From Macrosoma leucophasiata (lineage: Eukaryota; Arthropoda; Insecta; Lepidoptera; Hedylidae), in NCBI GenBank assembly GCA_036365455.1, contig JAWQUS010000003.1:9506001-9570000 (forward strand): DNA of 64,000 bases. The letters run 5' to 3'. The position numbers were made by a program, and so were the translations under genes. The notes beneath the pieces were generated by a model. It was given only the letters and a program-made list of their open reading frames with translations, searched no databases and had not been told where the DNA came from. Positions 11,901 to 22,477 of this stretch are shown piece by piece (position 1 is the stretch's first letter; every line of letters begins with the position of its first letter).

Positions 11901-12101
11901 TATAGACTAAATGATGCTAATTTGAATTGATTTTGTCAACAGATTATCAAAGTGGAAATCATCAAGGCGGCAGCGTGCCGTCGACCGCAAGTGAAACAAT
12001 TCCACAACAGTACAATCCGTTTCCCACTTCCCAAACGTGTCCACCATTACAAGCGCCTCAATACATTCGCTTACAAGAGGCCCAGCACATACTTCTTGTA
12101 A
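5997..12101 (+). CDS. RpL18A: Ribosomal protein L18a (eL20), complete, four exons
   Basis: Large-subunit ribosomal protein eL20 of the cytosolic ribosome. Exons: 5997-6014 (MKAKGE), 6367-6543, 10564-10743 and 11943-12101, all phase 0 with GT-AG introns. They join to 177 residues, the usual size of the family. Recognisable stretches are [11 protein letters not shown], a Lys-rich [29 protein letters not shown], and the basic C-terminus ending RPSTYFL before TAA at 12099-12101. The tiny first exon carries the ATG, as is common for ribosomal protein genes. A poly(A) signal follows 12 bp after the stop. The 4-kb intron after exon 2 carries an antisense RTE retrotransposon, and the next intron carries a short sense-oriented stub of the same element plus SINE copies. 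Head to head with ADCK1. Confidence 0.97.
7077..9096 (-). pseudogene. RTE reverse transcriptase domain (broken)
   Basis: [45 protein letters not shown], then after a frameshift near 7990 [18 protein letters not shown] and [10 protein letters not shown], with Phe instead of Tyr in the YADD box (common in RTE). The C-terminal part near 7077-7367 (RWAGHISRF...[17 protein letters not shown]) is the usual thumb/tail wording of this clade. Confidence 0.85.
9110..10079 (-). pseudogene. RTE endonuclease domain (broken)
   Basis: Endonuclease/exonuclease/phosphatase fold: [51 protein letters not shown] and, after a frameshift near 9300, [12 protein letters not shown] and FPSDHRLV. The catalytic Asn, Glu, Asp and His motifs are all visible. 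One frameshift separates the first 240 residues from the last 60. Proteins of this kind are often mislabelled 'craniofacial development protein 2-like'. Confidence 0.82.
10065..10112 (+). mobile_element. 3' tail of a Bm1-like SINE abutting the RTE 5' end
   Basis: AACTGCACGCTTGTTTACCAC followed by CATAACAT and a run of A is the 3' terminus of the Bm1-like SINE. It touches the 5' end of the RTE copy, so the RTE may have landed in, or captured, a SINE. Confidence 0.55.
10845..10920 (+). mobile_element. 5'-truncated stub of the same RTE family
   Basis: TTAAGACAGGTACTAACAAC through AATAAAGGCTTTATTATTATT is the inverted match of about 6990-7085, that is, the last about 75 bp of the RTE element in the opposite orientation. 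It is typical of aborted target-primed reverse transcription. It lies in the next RpL18A intron. Confidence 0.8.
11440..11680 (-). mobile_element. tRNA-derived SINE T1, degenerate copy
   Basis: TTCACGC...AAAGGGTAGGCAGA, AAATGCATACATTCAAGC and GGATCGAACCATTTGAACCC match the reverse of the T1 SINE, including a decayed B-box. In the last intron of RpL18A. Confidence 0.6.
11711..11915 (-). mobile_element. Bm1-like SINE, in RpL18A last intron
   Basis: Near-consensus 3' half of the family (GTGGCAAACAAGCATGCAG on the plus strand, preceded by a T run that is its poly(A)). It ends within 30 bp of the last RpL18A exon. Confidence 0.8.
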
Positions 12102-12113
12102 TTTTATTGACAT

Positions 12114-12119
12114 AATAAA
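12114..12119 (+). promoter_or_regulatory. Poly(A) signal AATAAA of RpL18A
   Basis: Canonical AATAAA 12 bp after the RpL18A stop codon. The very short 3' UTR fits a highly expressed ribosomal protein gene. Confidence 0.75.
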
Positions 12120-12195
12120 ATCCACGTGAAGTGGGAGTTGGTTTTTTATTTTACTCTAGTGGCTCGCCCCTACTTCGCTCGGGTGCAATGAATGT

Positions 12196-12490
12196 AATAT
12201 TTTTTTATGTAATGGACGTGGCAAACAAGCATTCAGTTCACATTGATGTTAAGTGATGACTGCAGCCTATAGACACTTACACAAAGACCAAGGTCAAAAT
12301 GCAGATGCGTTACCAATCCTGAGGCCTAAGGTGTTGATGCCTCTGTGGCGGGAATTACAGGGCCGTACATTACCACCTGACCGGAACACGATAATGCTGA
12401 ACACTACCATTTAGCGGCAAGTATATTAGGTAATGCGGTGGTGTCTACGCCTTGAGCTCCGTCACTGGAGCTCTATCACCACTAAAAATA
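12196..12490 (-). mobile_element. Bm1-like SINE, nearly full length
   Basis: Runs from the poly(A) side (plus strand TTTTTTATGTAATGGACGTG) to GAGCTCTATCACCAC at the 5' end. It is one of the better copies for defining the family consensus. Lies about 90 bp beyond the RpL18A 3' end. Confidence 0.82.
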
Positions 12491-12636
12491 TAGCCTATGT
12501 CACTCCATATGTGAAGATGCAACATTCTAATGGTGAAAGAATTTTTGAAATTGGTCTAGTAGCTATTGTGTGAAAACGTTACAAACATACATGCAAAAAC
12601 AAATGTTGCCTCACTTGCCTCAATATTATATTAGTA

Positions 12637-12821
12637 CTAGCGGCCCGCCCCGGCTTCGCCCGCGCTGCTCTGCTCCTATTAGTCATAGCGTAATGTAAGC
12701 TATCCTATCTCTCAAGTTGGATCGAGCTGCACATGGTGTGCGAATTTTATTATAATCGGTTAAGTGGTTTAGGAGTCCATTGAGGACAAACATTGTGACA
12801 CGAGATTTATATATATTAAGA
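12637..12821 (-). mobile_element. Short non-autonomous Helitron, 185 bp
   Basis: On the minus strand it starts TCTTAATATATATAAATC and ends GGCGGGCCGCTAG, inserted between A and T: the textbook Helitron ends (5' TC, 3' CTAG, A^T target, no duplication). Its first about 110 bp are shared with the longer Helitron at 32461-33145. Confidence 0.8.
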
Positions 12822-12898
12822 TTATATTTTCTTGTTCACCTATTTCATGTCAGATTACAAAAAAAGAGGAGGTTCTGTGTTCGACTGTATGTGTTTTT

Positions 12899-14031
12899 AG
12901 GGTTCCGTACTAAACAAGGAACCCTTGTAGTTTTGCCATGTCCGTCTGTCTGTCTGTCCGTCCGTCCGCAGTTTAGCGCAAAAACTATTGGTACTAGAGA
13001 CTTGAAATTTGGCACAAGTATACACCTTAAGCACACCGACAAAGTAATAGAACAAAACCATGAAAAAAATATAATTATTTAGGTTCCCAATATAACGCGC
13101 GGATATTTTTTTTATTTTTCGTTTTCTATACAACATGTAACGGGAATAATGCACACTCTCTAACGCCTCGATTAGAAAATCGAATTATAATCATTAAACT
13201 GAAGAAACTGAAATTACATGTATATGTATTTAATATGTTTTATTTAAGAAATAAGTTGTCCTCAGTTTGTACGAACCGTATGCACACCCTATGCAGTCTT
13301 ACCCTACCTCTACCTAAAACACGAACCTACTAACACGCTCACTGTTGCAATGTGATGTAGCGTAACGCGCGTACCCTTATTTAATTTAATTAAAATTAAT
13401 TTAATTATTTAACACGATAATAAGATTGATTTCTACTATTTTATTTCTTAAATTACTATTTATAATAAAAAGCACATCTCAACGAGTTCTAATAAATTTG
13501 TCTAGCATTTTATTTTGGATAAACGTTAGTCTCATTTTCGTTTCTATTGACTTTTCACCAAATGGGTGACCATAATTTACTTAATTGTTATTAATATTGG
13601 GACAAAATATTACCTATATCAAAAATGCCTGAAATTGATTCGGTTTTCGATTCTGAACAAACTAGTTTTGGGGTTGTACATTTAATCCTGTTACACGTTG
13701 TATTATGTGAGATATTATTGGATAGGTTTTTCAAAAATGTTAGGGGTGTGCAAACGTCATTTTTCGATTTAGTTCGTGACTTATTAAGCTTTAAAGCTCC
13801 AATTTTCTACCAACTAAACGGTTGTTGTTAGAAATTCAAACGTTACGGCAATAGTAGATGTAGCTACTAATAAAATAACGAAATTAAGAGGAAAACTATC
13901 ACACTTAAGTTGGCTTTACTAGTTTGCGAGTAATAGTCCGACCAAATGTAATACTCGAAATTTTTAAACAACTCCTTGGAAATTATTTTTTTTCATTGCA
14001 TTAATCAAATCTAAAAACTACGGAACCCTAC
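12899..14031. mobile_element. DNA element with TAGGGTTCCGTA terminal inverted repeats
   Basis: Left end TAGGGTTCCGTA near 12899 and right end TACGGAACCCTA near 14020-14031 form a perfect 12-bp inverted pair. The interior has TCCGTCTGTCTGTCTG and a small open frame of about 68 codons at 13625-13831 with no recognised similarity. This terminal motif recurs across the window (31307, 36101-36626, 41888). The class is not known to me. Confidence 0.6.
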
Positions 14032-14364
14032 ACTGCGCGTGGCCCGACACGCACTTGACCGATTTTTTTCGTCAATTTAGGACCGATTTAAAAATGTTTG
14101 TGCCATTTGAAAGGGCATTTTAAATTGGTCTCATTGCCACCAACTTGGGATCTGATGATGGTTTTCGGCGGTCCGCTCTAGGCCTCCAGTTCTAAAGTAC
14201 TCCACACAATTCTACTGAGTTTTGAATCATGAAATTTTTTACACCAAATTTAAGATTCTTAGGGCCACGGAGGGAAAAGTTTTTATTTCTCGTGATCTTG
14301 AATAATCTTAATTATATTTTAAATCTCTTACCAAATGTAGGGGCCACGCGGAGACAGGAGTGGC

Positions 14365-14420
14365 AAAGCATCTGCATTTCGACCTCTGGTCATTGTGTGG
14401 GTGTCTATAGGCTGCAGGAA
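14365..14420 (+). mobile_element. Bm1-like SINE fragment
   Basis: GCATCTGCATTTCGACCTC and GGGTGTCTATAGGCTGCAG match the middle of the family on its sense strand. Confidence 0.6.
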
Positions 14421-15388
14421 AGGCACCCACCGCCCTAGAAAGGAGCCTACCGCTACCTGATAGCAGGATGTGTTAGTGCACAGAAGTTATATGCAGAAAA
14501 AAGGCGGACTTAAAACCACTAGGCATTTTCTCCCAGTCAACCTTTGAGTTATGAAGAGTCGTAAAACGACTTAGTAAAGTCGCTGTTACTCCACCCTGCA
14601 TATGTTATATTATTATGTATGCTGATATGGTTTTATCATCGAAAACGAAGCGGGTTTCCGAATAAAACAGGAAGATGTTCGTTTGTCCGGTAGGTTCGAA
14701 CTAGGGTTGCTGAGGATTCCTCTTCCTCTTCCTCTTCCTCATAATGAGGAAGTTCCGCAATATTTTGGGATCCTCAACCGTTTCCGCATCCTCAAAATTT
14801 ATGAGGAATTTTGTTGCGCATGCGCGTCGCGTATCGATGGCAACGCACACGCCGCAGCACGGTGCCAGGCCGAACAGGCAAGCGAGACCTTCCCACCCGC
14901 CACCGGCGCTGTTCCTTGACTGTTTGTTTTAATTTTATTGACATACATTATTTTGTTTATACGCGTACTCAACTTAAAAAATAGAAATATTCGGAGCTTT
15001 ACAGAACTGTATCTTTATAATACGTATCTTCTCTTCCATCGAAAGTACCAGCAAACGACTTTTTAGCAATGCTGTATTGGTATATGATGAGCTATAAAAC
15101 CGGTTGTTGGGGAAACAGCGTCCAAATATTTTTTTAATAAAATTAACCAAAAAAAACCAAATTAACCTGTTTCAAATAAATTTCGATTAATAGTATTCAA
15201 TTTTTTATTTTGATAAATAATATTCGACTTAAATACCTAATTAACAAAGAAATAAAGACTGCATTCTTATTTTCATTTCAATTCCTAAATGAAATTGTGT
15301 CATTCACTCATCTTTTTTTTTGGTGCGTGTGTTTTTTTTATGTCTGTAGGTTGACAGACAAGCAGACGGGCCACTTGATGGAAAGTGG

Positions 15389-16512
15389 TCACCGTCGCCT
15401 ATGAACATTGAAGGACTCCTTTGACGCCATTTTTGAAGAACCTCTTAATGTAGCACCTAGGGAACACCTCAGAGGGAAGTTCGTTCCACAATTTACACGT
15501 TCTGGGCAAGAACGAACGTGAAAACCGCACCGTTGAACACTGCCAGGTGTCCAGTCGGTGTGGGTGGAACTTCTCTCTTCGGCGGGTAGTACGGTGTAGG
15601 AAAATAGATAGTAGCACCATGTCAAACAGTTCAGCAGAGCACTCACCATTGTAGAGACGGTACAACACGCACATACTCCCAATGTCTCTGCGTAGGCTCA
15701 GATGTTCGAGCCTGTCAGTAAGTCCTGAATCGTTAACAATACGAACGGCGCGTTTTTGTAGAGAGTCAAGTGGACCAAGCTAGTATTTGGGGGCTCCCGC
15801 CCACAAATGAGTATGAGTAGTAGTAGCTACCCCGAAGTGAAAGTGAATACTGCCTGGCTTTGTTAAGCACCCCTAGCTTTTTGGATGCCAACTTGGTCTT
15901 ACACTCAATGTGACTCCCGAATTGCACTTCGTTCGATATGTCAACGCCCAGGATACAGATACTCTTACCAACGGCGATCGGAATGCCCTGGAACTGTGGT
16001 GCTACAATGCATGGCGTTTTTTCAGCGGTGAACGTGCAGACTTGTGTCTTCGAGGGGTTGAACTGCATTAAATTAAGTCGACCCCAATCCGAGACCCGCT
16101 CCAGAGAGTGCTCGATTTCAGACACAAGTCTAGTCCTTCTTTCCTCGATAAGTGTCCGAGAGGCATTTGCACGGCTAGTGTAGTGTGCATATCCCGTACT
16201 ATCATCGGTATAGCAATGAAAATTGGAGTTTTACTCCAACATTTCATTGATGTGCAGAAGAAAAAGCGTGGGAGATAGCACAGAGCCTTGCGGCACACCA
16301 GCGTTGATAGGTAGTCTGTCTGAGCGCTGACAGTCAACTAAGACTTGTATATAACACTCAGACAGAAAGCTGGCTGTCCAGTTGCATAGCCTCTCGGGAA
16401 GACCGTAGGATGGAAGTTTCGCGAGAAGTGCCCTGTGCCAGACCCGGTCAAAGGCCTTAGCAATGTCGTTGTGTAGATATGTCACTGAACTCGTCCTTAA
16501 CTGCTGGACCAA
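15389..16512 (-). mobile_element. Non-LTR retrotransposon, 5'-truncated, RT C-terminal part
   Basis: Minus-strand wording NDIAKAFDRVWHRALLAKL, NAGVPQGSVLSPTLFLLHIN, LMQFNPSKTQVCTF and a C-terminal LYNGECSAELFDM / [15 protein letters not shown] is typical of jockey/I-type RTs of Lepidoptera. The YADD region is broken by frameshifts near 16125-16340. The same family is at 35046-35463. Confidence 0.82.
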
Positions 16513-16570
16513 TTTTGATGATTCTTTATCGTATGTGTTTTGAGAATGGTTTAGATTTTAGATTCATAGT

Positions 16571-16635
16571 AAAAATAATTAAAAGAGCATTTTGTAGTGG
16601 ACCAACCACTACAAAATGCTCTTTTAATTATTTTT
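16571..16635. repeat. Perfect 30-bp inverted repeat, 5-bp loop
   Basis: Arm 16571-16600 ends GCATTTTGTAGTGG, loop ACCAA, arm 16606-16635 is its exact complement. It lies inside the hAT element. Confidence 0.9.
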
Positions 16636-16737
16636 TTGTATATATATATACTTAGTTAAGTAGTTAGAGACAGGACAGCGGATTTTAGGTTGGGTCCGCT
16701 AGTATTTATATATTCGTATCATCCTCTTCTCATGTTT

Positions 16738-17095
16738 CTGTAGCGCGCAAGGCCTCCCGGCTGGTGTAGAACGCAAGCGATCTACTCAATTAAGCGATAC
16801 GGGTGCGGTCGGGTGTGTGACGGGTGACCACTAGTGGAAAATTAAAATGCGCATTTTCGTGCTTAGGAGAGCAGGACGCCGACGGTCCCGGTTGCTATCG
16901 ACAGATAGCAGTCGTTAAACCTTGTCGGAGGCTTTATGGGCGGTTTGAAAACATCCGACAGCGGGTTGGCCACTAACCCTTGCAAGTAACTCCACCAACC
17001 CGCATTGGAGCAGCGTGGTGGAGTAAGCTCCAGAACTCCCCTCAAGAAGGGGAGAGACTCGTACCCAGCAGTGGGACTTTTCAAGAGTTGCTATT
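16738..17095 (+). mobile_element. 5S rRNA-derived SINE, copy 1
   Basis: The first about 120 bp contain AATTAAGCGATACGGGTGCG and GACGGGTGACCAC, which line up with the 5S rRNA internal promoter (GTTAAGCAACGTCGGGCGCG ... GGATGGGTGACCGC). They are followed by a body with CATCCGACAGCGGGTTGGCC and a 3' end GGGGAGAGACTCGTACCCAG...TATTATTATTATG. Copies at 54675-55015 and 57598-57957 share the full layout. Confidence 0.8.
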
Positions 17096-17259
17096 ATTAT
17101 TATGTCATCTGCTTCCTCTTCCTCATAAAAATATCCTCTTCCTCATCCGCATCCGCTAAATTGGCGCATCACAATTCCTCTTCCTCCTCCTCTTCCTCAT
17201 AATCACTTCCTCAACAACCCTAGTTCGAACAATAGCAGAAGCTATGTCGCGATAGGAGG

Positions 17260-17335
17260 TGTTTGCATGTTATGTTTGAATACATGCATGTAGGCTCTTC
17301 CTACTATGTACCTCGGGGATTACAGGCGTAACGTA
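17260..17335 (+). mobile_element. tRNA-derived SINE T1, 3' fragment
   Basis: GTGTTTGCATG...GAATACATGCATG and CGGGGATTACAGGCGT match the 3' part of the T1 SINE. Confidence 0.6.
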
Positions 17336-17719
17336 AAAATTATATTTTTTTCCACGAGGACGAAGTCTGAAGCAACAACAGGTGTAGGTAAATTATAAAA
17401 GGTGTAAAATAAAACCATCTAATATTTAAAAAATCTTATAATTCAGTACAAAAAATCTAACATCGAATTTTATACATTTATTATATATACCTATGAAATT
17501 TATCATTTGAGACAATAATATAAAACTTAAAACAATAACACATAACATACAGTCATTTTAATAAGTTTAATTTATAAGTGACTTTAATTTTTTTTTTTTC
17601 AAATAACTTTTTCAACTGGACATGAATTGAAATAGAAACACAGACAATAACACAATAGTGCGATCAGCTAAAGGAGACGTTCCAAGATGTATGGAGCTTG
17701 CGCCCGCAGCCCGCACCCA

Positions 17720-17790
17720 GAGAATATGTAATAATACTACGTTTGTATAGAATGGACACTTCGACGTCCCGCCCGATTTCCCCGCATCCC
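17720..17790. repeat. Short repeat shared with 19232-19305
   Basis: ACTACGTTTGTATAGAATGG then ACACTTCGACGTCCCGCC is nearly the same as the sequence just before the truncated mariner (TATCTATAGAATGGACACTT). Class unknown. Confidence 0.5.
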
Positions 17791-17799
17791 CCAACTTCC

Positions 17800-19030
17800 T
17801 CCCCTCTTATGGGCGACGGTTGGTATTTTCTACGTGTAAATAGACGTCATTGATTGATGATGATGATTGATGACTGTGTGTAATAGAGACCAAATTAAGC
17901 GTTTGTATGGAATTTTGGCGGTGTGCCGCACCTTCTACGCTATATTGAGAGAAGAAGCATAAAATACTAAATCATTTTCAGCTATATATATCGTTTATAT
18001 ATTATACCTTCAATTAATTGTCGTGTAAGTATATTTCAAAAACAAGACTGGCATAGTAGCAATGTGATGACATATTAATGATGACAAAAAAGCGATTCAA
18101 ATAATTTTTTGAGTATTGATTCATGATCCTAGGTGTTTTTCTCTATCTTTTTTATCAACGTGGAACTTCTCCTTTTTTTGACGCTTTTTCCGGGTGTAGG
18201 CAGAGATAACCAGTACTACCCTCGATATTTGGAAATATGCCCGGTAAATAGGCTCGCCTCCTACAAACGTGTTACAATCGCCCAACAAATTTGCTTATAG
18301 TCCTGGGACTGATTGCAAGTCAAAAAACACAAAAAGAAACCTTTAAACTTGACTAACTAGTGTATCGTGAGTGTTTGCATGTACCTAAAAGGTACAAATG
18401 CATGCATTCATGCATACCTAGGTACTACTTGCATGAATGCATAGAGAAACACGGACCGTGAGGTCGGGAGGGGAGTAGCCATCGATATCTCAACCTAATA
18501 GATACCGCATCGCAGGCGAACGCTTTCGGACAACATATAGGGTGACATAGGTAATTCAGTAATGATAAAAGAAACCGCGCGCGAACTCGACTTCAGTACC
18601 GACCACGTATGTGTTCTGTGTACGTCGTTTTACGAGCGCGAAATAATTTCGTTAAAAAATAAGAAAGTGAAGCAAAATGACATCTTGTTCAATAAAATGG
18701 TGATACAAATGTAGCAAAACATCTAATTTAAAAAGAGACGACATAACTTTTCACAGGAATGCTGTTTTCACGATTATAATTTTCAAAAATAAAATTAATT
18801 CGGAGTTCAACTTACACAGGTCATGACAGGTCAAAAACAGCACCCGTTGATCTCTTTTTATAGTGCATCCCTTTCTTTTCATTCAAATAAATATTGCTAT
18901 TCTTTTCGTCCATTTTGGTACGTATCAGTATAGTGATGTGACACCTCAATCAACTGATGAATGATGACAATTAATGCAACTGAATATTACTTGATTTTCT
19001 TTCGTACACTTTTTTTTATTGTTTTTTTTT
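17800..19030. other. Intergenic, degenerate repeats only
   Basis: Holds a TGATTGATGATGATGATTGA simple tract near 17850, decayed T1-like SINE wording near 18185-18290, and near 18450-18515 a block AGGGGAGTAGCCAT...AATAGATACCGCAT also found at 27031-27335. No gene is seen. Confidence 0.45.
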
Positions 19031-19034
19031 TGTA

Positions 19035-19240
19035 ACGAAGTTTGTAAACAAACATGTAATTCACATGTTCACGAAAACCAGAGGTCAAAGTCTAGATGCT
19101 TTTCCACTCCCGAGTCCTAAAAAAAATCTGCCTCTGTGACAGTTATTACTGGGCCATAGATTACCATCTAACCGGAACACGATAGAGCTCAATACTATAT
19201 ATATTTTATGGATATAGTAGGTAATACGGTGGCAGAGAAT
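19035..19240 (-). mobile_element. Bm1-like SINE, degenerate
   Basis: CATGTTCACGAAAACCAGAGG, GCCTCTGTGACAGTTATTAC and CCGGAACACGATAGAGCTC match the family on the minus strand. Confidence 0.6.
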
Positions 19241-19314
19241 ATTTAATAAAACTACGTATCTATAGAATGGACACTTCGATGTTCCACCTGATTCACCTTC
19301 CTAACCGCTCTGAG

Positions 19315-20322
19315 CGGATTTGCGATGAATATGGACCTAGTGCAGTGTCTGTGAGAGTAGCACAAATTTGGTTTAAGCGTTTTCAGTCCGGAAATTTTGA
19401 TGTCAAAGATGCACCTCGTTCTGGTCGCCCTATTACGGATAAAACGGATGCCATTTTTTAAAAGTGGAGTAATATCGACATATCAGTCGTTACGACGTAG
19501 CTGAAGAATTGAGAATTGATCACAAAACAGTTTTGGCGCATTTGAAAAAAGCTAAGTACAAAAAAGCTCGATATTTGGGTACCTCACGAGCTCACTGAAA
19601 GAAACCTAATGAACCGTGTACTCATTTGTGATTCTTTATTACGACGTAATGAAACCGAATCATTTTTGAAGAAGCTGATAACTGGTGACGAAAAGTGTAC
19701 GACAAGAACGTGCGAAAAAGGTCGTGGCCAAAGGCCGGTCAGGCTTCACAGACTGTGGCGAAACCCGGGTTAACTCGCAATAAGGTGATGTTGTGTGTGT
19801 GGTGGGATTGGAAGGGCATTATTCATTATGAGCTATTACCACCAGGCAGGACTATCGATTCTGAACTCTACTGCGAACAACTGATGAGATTAAAGCAAGA
19901 AATTTAGAGAAAGCGGCCGGAATTGATCATCAGAAGGGGTGTGGTGTTTCATCATGATAACGCTAGACCTCACACATCTATAGCCACTCAGCAAAAATTA
20001 AGAGAGTTTGGCTGGGAGGTGTTAATGCATCCGCCGTATAGTCCTGACCTTGCACCTTCAGATTTCCACCTGTTTCGGTCTCTTCAGAATTCTTTATGCA
20101 ATGTTAGGTTAACATCACGAGAGGACTGCCAAATCCACTTGTCGCGGTATTTTGATGAGAAGTCCCAAAATTTTTATAGCAATGGGATCATGTCTCTACC
20201 TACAAGATGGCAAAAGGTTATCGAACAAAATGGTACATACATACTTTAGATAAATTTAAATAAACTATATTAAATTTTTTTTGAATTATCTTAAAAAATG
20301 CGAAGAAACTTTTTCCCCAACC
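19315..20322 (+). mobile_element. mariner, 5'-truncated copy, transposase dead
   Basis: Begins in the DNA-binding part ([18 protein letters not shown]...) and runs to the 3' terminal repeat GCGAAGAAACTTTTTCCCCA with TA following. The transposase has stops/frameshifts near 19461, 19560, 19700 and 19905. The catalytic series is D,D34D type (HHDNARPH then [13 protein letters not shown]); the first acidic motif TGDEK is present but a deletion follows it. Closely similar to the copy at 37166-39979. Confidence 0.9.
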
Positions 20323-21047
20323 TAATATTAACATCGATAGTTGATCTTATATCACTAATAGCTGAATCGACCGTCAGCTGCTCAGGTAGCGGTGGGTGTG
20401 AGTGTGGGAGGCTGCGAAAGATGTAATAAAAAAAATAAAATTAAGTAATAGTACGCTGGCTAAAACTTTTTTCATAGATAGTTGACATCATACTGAGCTG
20501 AAAAAATATCGTCAGCTGTATCGTGGAGGGGGGATTATGCGTCAGCTACTCGTATGAACTTGTAAGAAAAAAAGTAAAATAAGGTTACATATATTACGCC
20601 GGATGAAATGTAACTACGTGATTCTTCAAATAATTTAGCCTATGAAAATAACAATCAGCTGCTTGTGTAGCGGTGGAAAAACCGTCAGCTGACTCAGTCG
20701 AGATTAAAAATGTTGGAGCATTGTTACTAGGCCGTTTCCTTTTAAACGTATTTCGAGATAGATTCTGGTCTTGCTTGAACCTATAACACGACCTTCGGGC
20801 TACCTAAGCCTCTGCCCCCAAAATTTCAAAGCAACATCTGGCTGTCCGTGTGGATCGGTGCTGCATAACTCTACCAACTTATGCCTCAAATCTACTATAT
20901 CTCTCTACAATACTTGCAAATATAAATTGTATTAAATAAATTAATTACAAGTAAAAAAAAATAACAAAATTATTGAAAACACTCACTATACACTCACTCA
21001 CTCACTTTTTTCCACTCGATATACTCAAGTAGAAAAACCGTATCGAC

Positions 21048-21487
21048 GTGGCGATCTTTCCACCGTGTCAATCCGAGCTACGCCAGCATTTACTGCGCAC
21101 GTCATTTAAAGCGCACTTTTGGAGCCATGCTCACCTCCAAGATCCTACTCAACTATCTCCCACTGACTGGGGATGGGAAGAAAAAGACGAAAAATATGTC
21201 TTCAAATGGTTCGAGGGAGATCAGGTACCCCTATCAGTCACCAGTATAACAGCGAGGATAGCAGCGAGACTATTGGCGGTATGGAATTTTTGTCGCTGAC
21301 ACTTTCTTTGAGCTTGTATATTTCTGGTAGCCTAATTTTGATGATTAACATCCTCATTTATAGATGATGAAGAAGAGAATCGAGCTGAAGAACTCGATCA
21401 AGACGAAAACAGCGATTTCCTGCAAGAAAGTTCGAATAGTGATTCGTCAGAGAGCGATTATGGCAGCGATACCATCGACAACGAATA
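21048..21487 (+). pseudogene. Broken ORF inside the long-TIR element, acidic Ser-rich C-terminus
   Basis: FPPCQSELRQHLLRTSF, then LSPTDWGWEEKDEKYVFKW, then after a frameshift near 21225 QYNSEDSSETIG; a possible intron (donor near 21281, acceptor TTTATAG at 21363) leads to an acidic tail DDEEENRAEELDQDENSDF ending at TAG near 21485. The wording resembles a multicopy insect protein family often sitting next to Cys-rich CXC motifs in repeats, but I cannot name it. Function unknown. Confidence 0.45.
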
Positions 21488-21792
21488 GCTCCTGCAAACT
21501 TCATACTTCGCCTTTATTTTATTTTATGTTTATTTCATTTTGGAATCGAATTCATTCCATATTATACATTTTTTATAAATAAAACAAGACAAAAAGATAC
21601 TGTGAAAGATTCTGTGTATTGCTCGAATAATTTGTCCCTTTACTGCGTTAGCTGACGGTCTTTCCACCACTATAGACGCAGCTGATTGTTGTTTTCGTAC
21701 TTTGCAATATGTAAACAATCACGTGGTTAAATTTCATCCGGCGTAATGTAACTTTATTTTAGGTTTTTTTTTACAACTTCATGCGAGCAGCT

Positions 21793-21841
21793 GACGCATA
21801 ATCCCCCCTCCACGTGCATCGTGGAGAGGGGATTATGCGTC
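21793..21841. repeat. 22-bp hairpin within the right TIR
   Basis: GACGCATAATCCCCCCTCCA and its inverse TGGAGAGGGGATTATGCGTC flank a 5-bp loop with one mismatch. The left TIR has only one arm of it, so the right arm was doubled by local inversion. Confidence 0.75.
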
Positions 21842-22364
21842 GATGGCTGACGATTTTTTTTCAGCTCAGTATAGTGTCAAATATTTATAATAATAGTTAC
21901 AGCCGGCGTACTACTACTTAATTTTTTTTTTTTTTTACCACTTCCGCAACCTCCCGATTCCACACCCACCGCGGGTGCGCCAGCTGACTCTTGGTTCAGT
22001 TATGAGTCATTCGAGACCTATGGTAGGACATGGCAAGCAATCGGCGTAAAATCACTGCCGAAAATGCAACGCTACCTCCCGGACTATTAATTAATAAAAC
22101 TGATAGGAGGCTTTTAAAGAAGAGTAATAGACACAAAAAAAACAATTTTTGGAATTCTTGTCTGTCTGTCTGGTACGTTATGTACGTTATGTACGATGTA
22201 AAATATCTATACAAGATATCAGTATCAATAAGCACATATTAAGTTAAATTGGAAATAATATCAATGAATACACTATCAAATATCAATACAAATCAAATAC
22301 AATATCAAAGATTAAGGTGTATACTTGTGCCAAATTTCAAGTCTCTAGTACCAATAGTTTTCGA

Positions 22365-22367
22365 ACT

Positions 22368-22417
<50 letters not shown>

Positions 22418-22418
22418 T
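22365..22418. repeat. (ACAG/GACA)n microsatellite
   Basis: About 12 tandem GACA units, directly before AGGGTTCCTTG. This tract type recurs next to the GGGTTCC repeat family (36550, 55550, 56365). Confidence 0.9.
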
Positions 22419-22477
22419 AAGGGTTCCTTGTTTATTACGGAACGGTAATAAAACAAAGTTTCTGCCGCATTTGTGTC

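Larger units (their letters stand above)
14702..17222. mobile_element. hAT-type transposon with exact 8-bp target duplication, carrying nested insertions
   Basis: Ends TAGGGTTGCTGAGGA and TCCTCAACAACCCTA are inverted (14 of 15 positions). The flanks are GTTCGAAC on both sides (14694-14701 and 17223-17230), an exact 8-bp duplication as hAT elements make. Next to both ends are repeated TTCCTC blocks (CCTCTTCCTC and its inverse), a subterminal repeat array. The interior is not a transposase: it holds a non-LTR RT fragment (15389-16512), a perfect 30-bp palindrome (16571-16635) and a 5S-derived SINE (16738-17095), all nested later insertions. Confidence 0.85.
20370..21995. mobile_element. Element with about 320-bp terminal inverted repeats rich in GTCAGCTG
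   Basis: The stretch 20370-20710 reappears inverted at about 21650-21995 with many small differences: ACCGTCAGCTG, GGTGGGTGTG, ACTGAGCTGAAAAAA, GTGGAGGGGGGATTATGCGT and ATTACGCCGGATGAAAT all occur in both. Long TIRs with repeated CAGCTG sites point to a DNA transposon. Between them lies a broken small protein gene (21048-21487) and no transposase that I can recognise. Confidence 0.7.

Noticed and set aside
13625..13831. 68-codon open frame as a host gene
   Set aside because: It lies inside a GGGTTCCGTA-ended repeat, has no recognisable domain and no splice context.
22365..22418. CRISPR-like or satellite array from regular tandem units
   Set aside because: It is a plain 4-bp microsatellite beside a known repeat family, in a nuclear insect genome.
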